Of a DNA stretch of 64,000 nucleotides, positions 10,001 to 18,054 are shown in pieces. Positions within the stretch are counted from its first letter, which is position 1. Every line of letters begins with the position of its first letter. This DNA comes from Bacillota bacterium. Lineage in GTDB: Bacteria > Bacillota_I > Bacilli_A > Izemoplasmatales > Hujiaoplasmataceae. The position numbers and the translations under genes were made by a program. Where the stretch lies: contig JAHIVB010000006.1 in NCBI GenBank assembly GCA_018816905.1, forward strand, positions 62,001-126,000, written 5' to 3'. Under the pieces are notes generated by a model. The model saw only the letters and a program-made list of their open reading frames with translations. It ran no database searches and was not told where the DNA came from.

Positions 10001-11458
10001 TTAAACGTTGAGCAATATTGTAGGAACTAGAATTCTTCTGAGGTCATCTGTGCTTATGCTAACATATCCCGAACCATAATTTTTCGATGTTGAGCGCAGA
10101 AAATCTTTTACTTTTGCAGAATTCAAATAATCACAAACTGAACCAAGCGCACCTTCATAGGGCTGCTTCATTGATAGATATATTCCAGCGATAACTAATG
10201 ATGATGTACAGTCAATATAGAAATCATTTTTTAAATTGGCAACTTTTGGAATCACTATTTTTTTTGAGTCGTGAAACTTTAGCCCTTGTCTTCTTCCAAA
10301 ATACAGTCCATATTTTTTTTGATAATCCATAGGAAGAATTAATTTTAAATATCCAAACAATTCATGATATCTTTCTTCTTCGCTGTCAAGAGAAGAATAA
10401 TCACTATTATCGTAAGGAAAAACAACATAATTGATTTGTTTTGAGTTACTAATACGTATTCCTGATTTCACGTGTGAAGTTTGCAAAGAAAATTCACGGG
10501 AGTTTTTTTGAAATACAATATTGTTGCTATCTATTCTTGTTATTTCGCCGCTTTTTATAATGAATGCAGTATCGTTTAATGTGGCAATACCATTTGAAAT
10601 ATAGCATATTTCTTCTAAGGCTTTCGTATCTCCTGAAAAAGAAAACGTTGGGATAAATTTTGAGAAATCAACATATTTGCCTACAAAATCCAATTGTATT
10701 ACATTCTTCCGCCGGTCATATTCACCTTTAAAATGTGAATATTGGTTATGGTTATGTTCTAGGACTGTGATTGCGGAATAAGTAGATGCATTTTCGAATA
10801 AAAGGTTATCAGCAAAATCAATGATTTCAAAAAGAATCCTGTTTTTTTCCAAAAACTCTCGCATTTTTTTGGCTGATTTGGCTCGAAGAAATGAGTTTGG
10901 AGTAATAAACACAATTCTTCCGTTCCTATTCCAGTGCATAATTCCAACTTCAAAAAAAAAGTAATATAAATCAATATTAAATTTGGAGCAAAAAAGACTG
11001 TTTTCATGTAACCAATTGACTTGGGCAACATCTGTCATATTTTTACGTGAGATGTATGGCGGATTGCTTATAATATAGTCAAAAGATCCAAGATTATCAA
11101 TTTCGTTCTGTTCAAAAATGTTAATACATCTAATGTTCCATTTAATCTCGGTTAGTCCAGCTCTTTTATATGCTATATCATTCAGTTTATCAATACAGAT
11201 ATCAATAGATTCATAGTCCTTGTCAAAACCAAAAAATGTGTTTTCAATCATGCGTCGTAAATCATTTGCATCTTTACCCTTATGATAATCTAGAAATTCA
11301 GAAAAAATGTGCTTTATGATATTTCCTTGTCCTATTGCAAGTTCCAATAATCGAAAATTATTCGAATAATCAATACTCAGTTTCGAAATCATGAATTTTG
11401 CTATTGTATCATTTGTATAGTACACACCATTCTTTTTACAAAAAGCAGATTCAACCAA
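10001..11458 (-). CDS. N6-adenine DNA methyltransferase (Eco57I/TaqI-like)
   Basis: This predicted adenine methylase has 485 aa. The SAM-binding motif I is LLELAIGQGN (38-46), an acidic FDKD follows near 78, and the catalytic motif IV is NPPY at 132-135. The C-terminal half (about 230-485) has the size and position of a TaqI-like target-recognition domain. The frame starts at a TTG, with GAGG about 10 bases upstream; an ATG four bases after the GAGG is in another, closed frame. It is the first gene of a tight four-gene minus-strand operon with the dual-GHKL, receiver and HNH genes. It probably marks self DNA; the target sequence is unknown. Confidence 0.88.
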   Translation of the reverse strand: MVESAFCKKNGVYYTNDTIAKFMISKLSIDYSNNFRLLELAIGQGNIIKHIFSEFLDYHKGKDANDLRRMIENTFFGFDKDYESIDICIDKLNDIAYKRAGLTEIKWNIRCINIFEQNEIDNLGSFDYIISNPPYISRKNMTDVAQVNWLHENSLFCSKFNIDLYYFFFEVGIMHWNRNGRIVFITPNSFLRAKSAKKMREFLEKNRILFEIIDFADNLLFENASTYSAITVLEHNHNQYSHFKGEYDRRKNVIQLDFVGKYVDFSKFIPTFSFSGDTKALEEICYISNGIATLNDTAFIIKSGEITRIDSNNIVFQKNSREFSLQTSHVKSGIRISNSKQINYVVFPYDNSDYSSLDSEEERYHELFGYLKLILPMDYQKKYGLYFGRRQGLKFHDSKKIVIPKVANLKNDFYIDCTSSLVIAGIYLSMKQPYEGALGSVCDYLNSAKVKDFLRSTSKNYGSGYVSISTDDLRRILVPTILLNV

Positions 11459-11492
11459 AGTAACACATCCTCGAATAAGTCGTTATTTAAAC

Positions 11493-11520
11493 ATTGTTTT
11501 GGAAAGACAAAACAATTATA
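11493..11520 (-). promoter_or_regulatory. Promoter -10 with overlapping operator upstream of the methylase
   Basis: A perfect 9-bp inverted repeat ATTGTTTTG / CAAAACAAT with a 6-base spacer occupies 11493-11516. On the minus strand, TATAAT at 11520-11515 overlaps one arm, about 57 bases before the methylase start. A good -35 is not visible. The overlap suggests a repressor or self-methylation control site, but no regulator gene lies next to it. Confidence 0.5.
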
Positions 11521-11706
11521 GAATATTCAACATACAAAATTGACATTCTTTCTGCTAGAAGAACTGTGGACAAAAACAATTAACCAAGTCATCCCAATCA
11601 AAAAAATAAATAATAATAAGGGCACAATAGCAGCATCTATCGGAATAAAGAACAACTTTGTTCAAGACACTATAATGTATAAAAGAACTCAATAATCCAG
11701 AATCAA

Positions 11707-11810
11707 TTAACCTAAAACACTTTAGAAAACTATAATAATTTATGTGATTATTAGGTATATTATACTCTCGGTTTGAACAATTTTGTATAGTGTTTTCATA
11801 TTTAGGTTAA
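11707..11810. repeat. Inverted repeat with 10-bp arms, about 100 bp apart
   Basis: TTAACCTAAA at 11707-11716 is the exact reverse complement of TTTAGGTTAA at 11801-11810. Inside it, AAACACT (11714-11720) also pairs with AGTGTTT (11789-11795). The whole could fold as an imperfect cruciform or RNA hairpin. A short non-autonomous element, a small RNA or chance in AT-rich DNA are all possible. Confidence 0.35.
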
Positions 11811-12063
11811 ATAATTTGCATAAATGCACAAATTGTAAAGGGAATATTACTAATTCTTATAGGGTTGAATCCGCCCAATTACAATCAAACGCTATGATTT
11901 GCTATTTATACCTAGAGTAGAATCTGCTTTTGGTGCGGCTCATCGAAACATATTTTAAACGAACACGATTATGATATTTAATTTGATTGAGAAAGTATCA
12001 ATTTAGGAGATTCAATTATTAACTTACTCACAAATATGAATTACACTATGAATTTACATTATA

Positions 12064-13320
12064 TTAGAAATGATCTTCCTTATACTCTTCAACATAACTC
12101 ATAATATAATCCGCTTTAGCACTAAAGTCATCAAAACTTTCAGAATCTTCCGAAATCCCATACTTTAGTAGCATTTCCACATATCCCTTTTCAAAATCAT
12201 AAATGTAATTAATCATCGTTGTACTCAACTCTTCAGGAACCGTCAAATATCCAGGCACAAGATCTCTATCCATGATTGTAAGTGGTCCATTTGTAAAAAC
12301 ATAGGGGAAAGAATAGAACTGAGTTACATGAACTTCAATATCTGAAATCACATCGTCATTATCTAATACGACATCATAAAATCCTTCATTTACAGTACTT
12401 TTGCGTATTTTTTGAAGCGATTCGATTTCCAGAATATTTGCATAGAATGTTGACGATCTTAAAGGTGCATAATGGAAGTATTGATACATGATATCTAATT
12501 CATCGTTTAAAATGGTTGTCGTTAAAGACATCAGTAATATTTCACGATCATCAGAAGTATCATTACTGCTATTTCCCAAAACAACCTCTTGAATATGATC
12601 ATCTTCTCGATATGCATAAGTAAGAGAATAGTAGCTATATACATTTCCTGGCATTCGGATTCTATAATAGGTCATATGAGCTTCTTGAAGATCCTCATAA
12701 TAATAATCTCTTGAATCTCCTCTATAATTGTCATTGAGATAATAATGATTTTCATAATAGATGGAATGTGAAAACGCATAGAATGTGTTGCTAGTAGTAT
12801 TGATATCAGCATATAGAAATTCCATCATTTTCTGTCCATCGATTTCTCCAAAAGTATACTGCATAAATATTGAGCTCGATGAGATATAGGTAATTCTAAG
12901 ATTTAAGTCATTTGATTCAATCAAAAAATATTCGGAAGAACCAATATGATTTGATTGATTGGTTATATAATCGTTATTTCCCATTTCAAGAAAATTCAAT
13001 AGTTGCTGATACTGATATCTTATAGCATTTTCCTTCCAAGGTCGATATTCACACATCCCACTTTGATATTGATCTAATTCTTCTCTAGTGAGTTCTTCTG
13101 CTTCCGTAGAGAAAGATTCACTGGAACAATACGGAAAGCTTTCTTCTACTTCATCCAGGTAGTTGTCCACAAACTCATTGATTGAATCAGCATTTATAGT
13201 GATTGCTGTTTTAAAAGATGGATTGTATTCTGGTAGTTGATAATCAAAAGGGCTTTTACTTTGACAAGATACAAGAAATACAAGGATGAATATCATCATT
13301 CCTAAAGTTGTTCTCTTCAT
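12064..13320 (-). CDS. Putative lipoprotein of unknown function
   Basis: The protein has 418 aa. The first 20 residues form a lipoprotein signal: MKR, a hydrophobic core and the lipobox LVSC with Cys19. The mature part is rich in Tyr, Ser and acidic residues, carries no motif I recognise and should sit on the outer face of the membrane. A degraded copy of its first 40 codons lies at 14626-14740, on the far side of the neighbouring membrane-protein gene, so this locus has been duplicated. The ATG at 13320 is preceded by GAGGAG in a good position. Confidence 0.75.
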   Translation of the reverse strand: MKRTTLGMMIFILVFLVSCQSKSPFDYQLPEYNPSFKTAITINADSINEFVDNYLDEVEESFPYCSSESFSTEAEELTREELDQYQSGMCEYRPWKENAIRYQYQQLLNFLEMGNNDYITNQSNHIGSSEYFLIESNDLNLRITYISSSSIFMQYTFGEIDGQKMMEFLYADINTTSNTFYAFSHSIYYENHYYLNDNYRGDSRDYYYEDLQEAHMTYYRIRMPGNVYSYYSLTYAYREDDHIQEVVLGNSSNDTSDDREILLMSLTTTILNDELDIMYQYFHYAPLRSSTFYANILEIESLQKIRKSTVNEGFYDVVLDNDDVISDIEVHVTQFYSFPYVFTNGPLTIMDRDLVPGYLTVPEELSTTMINYIYDFEKGYVEMLLKYGISEDSESFDDFSAKADYIMSYVEEYKEDHF

Positions 13321-13465
13321 GTAGAGCTCCTCTCAATAATGTAATTCAATAAACTCGATAATTATTATATCATATATATTCTTCTAAGAAAGAGGATTAT
13401 CAGTAATAATAAAAAAAGAGAAACAACCAATTTTGGTTATTTCTCTTCATACATAATGTCAACTA
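13209..13465. repeat. Direct repeat copy A (about 250 bp)
   Basis: This segment covers the 5' end of the lipoprotein gene, its leader and a terminator, and ends at the stop codon of the next gene. It aligns with 14626-14873. The final 115 bp are almost identical; the first 120 bp are more diverged, with small gaps. The two copies bracket the membrane HNH-like gene at 13463-14548. Confidence 0.85.
13416..13447 (-). terminator. Terminator of the 361-aa membrane protein gene (copy A)
   Basis: The stem is AAGAGAAA-C-AACCAA paired with TTGGTT-A-TTTCTCTT, with one internal mismatch. On the minus strand it is followed by a run of T. It lies 16 bp after the stop codon at 13463 and matches the hairpin after the GntR gene at 14826-14857. 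Confidence 0.75.
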
Positions 13466-14548
13466 ATAAGTGCCGTGTATTTTTGATTTTGGCTGATTGT
13501 ATATCCCAACAACAATCAATATTCCAATTGTGATAAGCATACCCAGAATCTTCCATGCACCAACTAGGAATAATGTAGGCAGTCCTGCAATAGAAAGTAT
13601 TAGAACTGAAACTGATAACTTTAATATTGCTTTCAAAAATTGATTTCGAGTAGACTTCTTAATTACTGAATATGCTCCTACAACAATCGTTCCTAATACC
13701 AAATAAATAATTATACTAAAAAAGTGAATTCCTATTTCTCCTAAATTAATGTTTAGAACTCTAAACGAAAATATCAAGAATAATTGAGTAATTAAGTTAA
13801 GACATAAACTCAATAACATCATTAAAGCTCCACCACGCAAAGAATCTTTTAATGCACTTTTGAAAAAAAATGTTGTGAGTAACCCTTTATTTACGATCTT
13901 TTCTCTAACAATATTAGTTAAGAGTCTAATCATAAACCCAAATACAAAAGCATAAATAACGGTCAATAATAACCCAAGAAAAAACAACTCCGTGTTTTTT
14001 TTGAATAAACTATCTTTAATTCTATCTATGTTATCTGCTTTTGGAAGTCCCTCTCCTCCATCCGTATCATGAGGATGTGTTGAAGCTAGAACCATGACTA
14101 TATTATTCGGATCCGTTGCTAGGTCAGTGTTTGGATGTATTGAATTGATATGATGTACGTTATATAAAGAACTTGATCCTAGTGGTTCTTTGCCAAATTC
14201 GACGTATTTATTAAAGATTGACTCTGGAAGGTTTGTTCCCATGAAGGATGTTCCATCATTGTACCCTAACCCGTTCCCTCCAAGATCAAAGTCTATCTTA
14301 ATCATCTCTCTCATTATTTCGTTGTGTGAAATTGATGGGACTCCGTTGGATGTCCCATTATCATAACTTCCCTGCCATACTCTAATATCCTTTAGGAGTC
14401 CATTGAACAATGAATGACGATTACTTATTTCGGCAATTTGACTACTGTTGAAATATTTCGAAGACGATATAGTTCCAACCAGAATTGGATTTTGTGATTT
14501 ATATTCCAAACGAGACATTATACTTTTCGACATTTGATTTTGATTCAT
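13463..14548 (-). CDS. Membrane protein with degenerate HNH-like N-terminal domain
   Basis: The 361 residues split into a soluble N-terminal part (1-185) and a membrane part (about 190-355) with five or six hydrophobic segments. The soluble part holds H132-H133-I, then N148-N149-I and H158-P-H160. This resembles the histidine pair, Asn and distal His of colicin-type HNH nucleases but is irregular. A better-preserved relative, with the same soluble-then-membrane layout, lies at 16850-17869. The gene sits between two copies of a duplicated segment, which suggests recent insertion or rearrangement. Nuclease activity is only inferred; a sensor or toxin-like role is also possible. Confidence 0.65.
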   Translation of the reverse strand: MNQNQMSKSIMSRLEYKSQNPILVGTISSSKYFNSSQIAEISNRHSLFNGLLKDIRVWQGSYDNGTSNGVPSISHNEIMREMIKIDFDLGGNGLGYNDGTSFMGTNLPESIFNKYVEFGKEPLGSSSLYNVHHINSIHPNTDLATDPNNIVMVLASTHPHDTDGGEGLPKADNIDRIKDSLFKKNTELFFLGLLLTVIYAFVFGFMIRLLTNIVREKIVNKGLLTTFFFKSALKDSLRGGALMMLLSLCLNLITQLFLIFSFRVLNINLGEIGIHFFSIIIYLVLGTIVVGAYSVIKKSTRNQFLKAILKLSVSVLILSIAGLPTLFLVGAWKILGMLITIGILIVVGIYNQPKSKIHGTY

Positions 14549-14625
14549 GTTATCTCTCCCAATTCCAAGATACTAAATATTAATCAATGTGACACTACCG
14601 AATCCAAATTCACTCTGTTATCAGT

Positions 14626-14740
14626 TTAAAAAGAGATGGATTGAAGTTAGGCATTTGATATCTAAAAAGGGCTTTTGTTTTGACATATAACGAATGGATT
14701 TCCATCATCATTCCTAATGATGTTCTCTACACGCATAAGC
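14626..14740 (-). pseudogene. Remnant of the 5' end of the 13320 lipoprotein gene
   Basis: Read on the minus strand, this segment aligns with the first 40 or so codons of the lipoprotein at 12064-13320. It shares the stretches around GAGAACA, AGGAATGATGAT, TGTCAAA and AAAAGCCCTTTT. The start codon is changed (ATGAAG to a GTGTAG-like sequence) and the reading frame is broken, so it cannot be translated. It is part of direct repeat copy B. Confidence 0.75.
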
Positions 14741-14825
14741 CTTCTCAATAATGTAATCCAACAAACCCAATAATTATTATATCATATATATTCTTCTAAG
14801 AAAGAGGATTATCAGTAATAAAAAA

Positions 14826-14857
14826 AAGAGAAACAACCAATTTTGGTTATTTCTCTT
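14826..14857 (-). terminator. Terminator overlapping the stop codon of the GntR gene
   Basis: This hairpin is the same as at 13416-13447, followed by seven T on the minus strand. One arm covers the last codons of the GntR gene, ending at 14847. That compact arrangement is probably the ancestral location of the duplicated terminator. Confidence 0.75.
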
Positions 14858-15224
14858 CATACAAAATATCAACTAGTTCTTTTAGTTCCTCTTTCGTAAT
14901 TCCAACCAACTTACACTCATGGATCACTTCCATCAACAAGCCTTCTACCTTTTGATTCTTCTTATCAAGTAAAAAAGTATCCGAATTCTCATTGACGAAT
15001 GCGCCTACACCGGGGACAGTGTAGATGAAATGATTCTGCTCGAGCATCTCCCAGGTTTTTTTGATGGTAATGATGCTGACACGTAATTCTTTTGCGGCTG
15101 CTCTGATGGAAGGTAACTGACTATTTGCTTCTAGTTTCTTTAATATGATCTGATTGGAAATCTGATCATAGATTTGCTGGTAGATTGGTTTGTTTGATTT
15201 TGAGAGTATCTGTATGTTTTTCAT
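14847..15224 (-). CDS. GntR-family regulator, YtrA type
   Basis: This short transcriptional repressor has 125 aa. A winged helix-turn-helix fills the first 75 residues (PIYQQIYDQISNQI, then LPSIRAAAKEL and TVPGVGAFV). A short helical tail of about 40 residues replaces the large effector domain, as in the YtrA subfamily. It is the last gene of an overlapping operon with an ABC permease and an ATPase, the usual arrangement for YtrA regulators, which repress their own transporter. The likely operator is the inverted repeat at 16724-16751. Confidence 0.9.
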   Translation of the reverse strand: MKNIQILSKSNKPIYQQIYDQISNQIILKKLEANSQLPSIRAAAKELRVSIITIKKTWEMLEQNHFIYTVPGVGAFVNENSDTFLLDKKNQKVEGLLMEVIHECKLVGITKEELKELVDILYEEK

Positions 15225-15862
15225 TACTTGATACGCTCAAAATTGGAAATAGATCTTTTGAGGGTAATGTAGTTAATGACAGCGAATAATACAATTCCAC
15301 TAAATAAAACCGTTAATTGGATTAAAACATTCGTCGATTTCAGTATGCTACTCATGAATGGGATGATGGCAGCTCCTACTTCAAATATACCAGCAAATAG
15401 TAGAGTCGCAAATACACCGATGATAATTGGTTTGCCAAACTTATAGGCCGTCTTAAAATAACTAGGTAATAAGATAATATTAAATAAAGCAAGCATCACC
15501 AACATGACTCCAAAGTAAGCCGGATTGATTTCCATGAATAAATTCCAAGAACCATAGATCAAATTATGAATGATTCCAAAGATTGCGGCAGCTATAATAT
15601 GAATCAATTCAAGGATTAAGAATGCAATGACTTTTGAATTAACGATATCTTTTTTTGCGACAGGGAGAATACTACAAAACTTATAATCAAGTTGTGCGGT
15701 ATAGCCACCAATGATTTGAGGAACACTAATCCAAAAAAAGTACATGATGACTAGGGAATACAGCCAATTAGGGATAAAGAACAAAACTGCCAATACAAAA
15801 GGAATGATAAAGAAGAATTGATTGATTGAGAATGTCAATTCTTTATAAAGTAAGTTTTTCAT
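15224..15862 (-). CDS. ABC-2 type permease of the GntR-linked transporter
   Basis: The 212-aa integral membrane protein has about six hydrophobic segments spread over its whole length and no soluble domain. It overlaps both the upstream ATPase gene and the downstream GntR gene by one or a few bases. By context it is the membrane subunit of an exporter in the Ytr/Bcr class. Such exporters often respond to cell-wall-active peptides; the substrate here is unknown. Confidence 0.82.
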   Translation of the reverse strand: MKNLLYKELTFSINQFFFIIPFVLAVLFFIPNWLYSLVIMYFFWISVPQIIGGYTAQLDYKFCSILPVAKKDIVNSKVIAFLILELIHIIAAAIFGIIHNLIYGSWNLFMEINPAYFGVMLVMLALFNIILLPSYFKTAYKFGKPIIIGVFATLLFAGIFEVGAAIIPFMSSILKSTNVLIQLTVLFSGIVLFAVINYITLKRSISNFERIK

Positions 15863-16707
15863 TAGGAATCTCTCCTCTCAGAAAAATAGATAATAATATC
15901 ATCAATCGAAGGTTCTGCATATCGAATATCCTCATGTTCTATCATTAGATCACTAAGAATAAGACCATTGAATCCAAAAGCATTTTCTTTATAGGAGATT
16001 AAGTGTTTCTTAATCTCTGCCAAAGACTCTTTAGAACCATTGACCAATCTATATCGATCTAATAAATCGTCTTTGCTGGAATGTTCTATGATAACACCAT
16101 CTCTGATAAAAGCAATGTAATCAGCACATTTTTCTAAATCAGAAGTTATATGTGTAGAATACAAAATACTTACTTCTTCTGTTTCAACCAAAGACTGAAA
16201 GATTTCAAGTAAATTATCTCTAGCGACCGGATCCAATCCGGTCGTTGGTTCATCTAAAATCAATAACTTGGCATGATGGGATAAAGCTAATGCCAAGACA
16301 TATTTTAGATACATTCCTTTAGATAATTGATCTATTTTTTTAGATTCATCTAGTTTGAATTTAGTTAAGTAGTTTCTATAGATGCTTTCATCCCAAGTAT
16401 CATAAAATCTCTTATAGATATTCGTTACTTGTTTGATTAGTTTTTTTGGATAAAAGATTTCTCCTGAGATATAACCTATATTCTTTTTGATATAGATTTC
16501 ATCTTCATCAATATCTTTTCCAAAGATGGTGATTGTTCCACTATCTCTTTTGGTTACGTTAAGCATTGAGTTAATGGTTGTGGTTTTTCCTGCACCGTTT
16601 TCTCCTACAAAACCTAAGATATAGCCTTTCGGTAATGATAGAGAAACGTTTTTGAGTTGAAAAGTGGGGTATGTTTTATTTAGGTTAGTGATTGATAGTA
16701 CATCCAT
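15862..16707 (-). CDS. ABC transporter ATP-binding protein (YtrB-like)
   Basis: The protein has 281 aa. It shows GENGAGKTT (Walker A, about residues 36-44), LSKGM (signature) and LLILDEPTTGLDP (Walker B and D loop), followed by the switch His in YSTHI. The length and the C-terminal extension fit the exporter ATPases linked to GntR regulators. It starts at an ATG preceded by a perfect AAGGAGG. It leads the operon with the permease and regulator. Confidence 0.93.
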   Translation of the reverse strand: MDVLSITNLNKTYPTFQLKNVSLSLPKGYILGFVGENGAGKTTTINSMLNVTKRDSGTITIFGKDIDEDEIYIKKNIGYISGEIFYPKKLIKQVTNIYKRFYDTWDESIYRNYLTKFKLDESKKIDQLSKGMYLKYVLALALSHHAKLLILDEPTTGLDPVARDNLLEIFQSLVETEEVSILYSTHITSDLEKCADYIAFIRDGVIIEHSSKDDLLDRYRLVNGSKESLAEIKKHLISYKENAFGFNGLILSDLMIEHEDIRYAEPSIDDIIIYFSERRDS

Positions 16708-16723
16708 GTGTAAAAACCTCCTT

Positions 16724-16751
16724 GTGTATATTGTTCATACACAGTATACAC
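16724..16751 (-). promoter_or_regulatory. Likely GntR operator of the ABC operon
   Basis: GTGTATA at 16724-16730 and TATACAC at 16745-16751 form a perfect 7-bp inverted repeat with a 14-base spacer. The repeat lies about 20-45 bases upstream of the ATPase start. YtrA-type regulators bind comparable GTGTA...TACAC repeats in their own promoter. Confidence 0.65.
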
Positions 16752-16792
16752 GCAAATGATTTAAGTGTCAAATGAAATAATCTAATTGCAAT

Positions 16793-16814
16793 AAAAAAAG
16801 CCCAAAAAGGGCTT
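16793..16814 (-). terminator. Terminator of the 339-aa membrane protein gene
   Basis: The stem AAGCCC / GGGCTT encloses a 5-base loop and is followed by seven T on the minus strand. It lies about 36 bp after the stop codon at 16850. Confidence 0.85.
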
Positions 16815-16849
16815 GAGGCAATTTTCGTTGCATTCTTTTCTAAATTGAG

Positions 16850-17869
16850 TCACCCAATCAATTCAGTATTTTTGAAAATAACCAATTTATCTCTAAGAAC
16901 ATTGTCAATAAGTAACTTCAGTCCTATACATACTACTAAAGGAACAAATACTAGTTTTTCCGCATACTCAGCAAGATACATACCTACAAAGAAAATCATC
17001 ATAGGTGGGATTCCGTTTACTGTCATCTTAAAGGCTTTTTTAGAATTAATGATTATCTTCTTGTTTCTTAGGTAATCAACAAATGTGAATCCTATATAAC
17101 TTAATGCCATAAAAAGCAACTGCCATAGATTTATGCTGTTTTCACTCATATTGTTAAGCCTCATTATAGTAACAGCTATTGAAAACGGAAGAGACACTAG
17201 CAATAAAAATAATCCGACAATAGCAGATTGTTTACCTAGTCCAAGAAAGTAACGAAGACTAGGTTTTTTCTTTTCAATTAAGAGATCCTGAATGATACTA
17301 TATAAAAACGTTAATAGAAACCCGAAAATAAAAGTGCTCCAAATAAAATCGAAAGTAGCAATCAGAATTCGTCTGAATCTCGCTTGTTTAACTTTCTTAT
17401 ACTCTTTATTATATCGATCCAAATATGATTCGATGTCGTTGTTCGAAATATCACCATTATGAATAGCTTTATGCTCTTCTGAAGATACCGGAGCTAAATT
17501 TCCGGGATCGGTCAGTTCTTTCCTAATGACATCTCCATTACCACCTTTCTTAATATCTTGTAGGGCTTTTATGTGATGTTCTTGTTTTGCTGAATAATCA
17601 TTGCTATTTAAATCATTAATTTCATCAATACCAAAAACATCGAACAAGATATTCCACATTTTGTTCGCAAAATTCTTGTAATTTTTTTGATAGGGGCTTG
17701 GAGAACTATCTGTGGATTTTAAATTAGTTGGGCCGGCTTTGAAATCAGATTCTGCGGAATAATATTGGATTTCTGCAATCTTAATGGTTTTAGACTTGCT
17801 CTGTATATCAGCAACACTAACGCTTGAGTCCTTTATGATTGGTGGAATATTAATCTTTTTTTCATCCAT
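16850..17869 (-). CDS. Membrane-anchored HNH-type nuclease-like protein
   Basis: The protein has 339 aa. Residues 98-137 read H98-H99-I, 24 residues, N124-L, eight residues, H133, three residues, H137. The N-x8-H-x3-H spacing is that of the colicin E7/E9 HNH metal site. No zinc cysteines are present. After this soluble domain come five or six hydrophobic segments (about 165-335). It is a relative of the 13463-14548 protein and stands on the other side of the GntR-ABC operon. Possible roles are a membrane-tethered defence nuclease or a contact-toxin relative. The motif is visible directly; the function is inference. Confidence 0.7.
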   Translation of the reverse strand: MDEKKINIPPIIKDSSVSVADIQSKSKTIKIAEIQYYSAESDFKAGPTNLKSTDSSPSPYQKNYKNFANKMWNILFDVFGIDEINDLNSNDYSAKQEHHIKALQDIKKGGNGDVIRKELTDPGNLAPVSSEEHKAIHNGDISNNDIESYLDRYNKEYKKVKQARFRRILIATFDFIWSTFIFGFLLTFLYSIIQDLLIEKKKPSLRYFLGLGKQSAIVGLFLLLVSLPFSIAVTIMRLNNMSENSINLWQLLFMALSYIGFTFVDYLRNKKIIINSKKAFKMTVNGIPPMMIFFVGMYLAEYAEKLVFVPLVVCIGLKLLIDNVLRDKLVIFKNTELIG

Positions 17870-18054
17870 GTTTGGGTTCCTTCCTAATAATTAATAGTGA
17901 ATATCATTTTAATGTTATCACAAATAAAACATCAAGTAAATCCAACTTTGTCTTTTATTGTTTAAAATGAGTATGTTTTTATCTTGCCAAGGAGTGAGAA
18001 ATTATCGATAACGCAACAAAAAAAGCCCTAGTAAGAACTTCTAGTAATTGTTGA

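Larger units (their letters stand above)
11459..12063. other. Gene-free AT-rich stretch upstream of the methylase operon
   Basis: No coding frame is convincing in these 605 bp. The stretch contains the operator and promoter at 11493-11520 and a long-range inverted repeat at 11707-11810. Confidence 0.5.
14626..14873. repeat. Direct repeat copy B (about 250 bp)
   Basis: This is the partner of 13209-13465. It includes the lipoprotein-gene remnant, the leader with TAATTATTATATCATATATATTC, and the terminator that overlaps the 3' end of the GntR gene. It ends at the shared bases TCAACTA, the same bases that close copy A. Confidence 0.85.

Noticed and set aside
6412-11458. Detocs-type two-component defence
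   Set aside because: The kinase has no TPR sensor, the receiver carries no purine-nucleoside phosphorylase effector, and a methylase and HNH nuclease are present instead.
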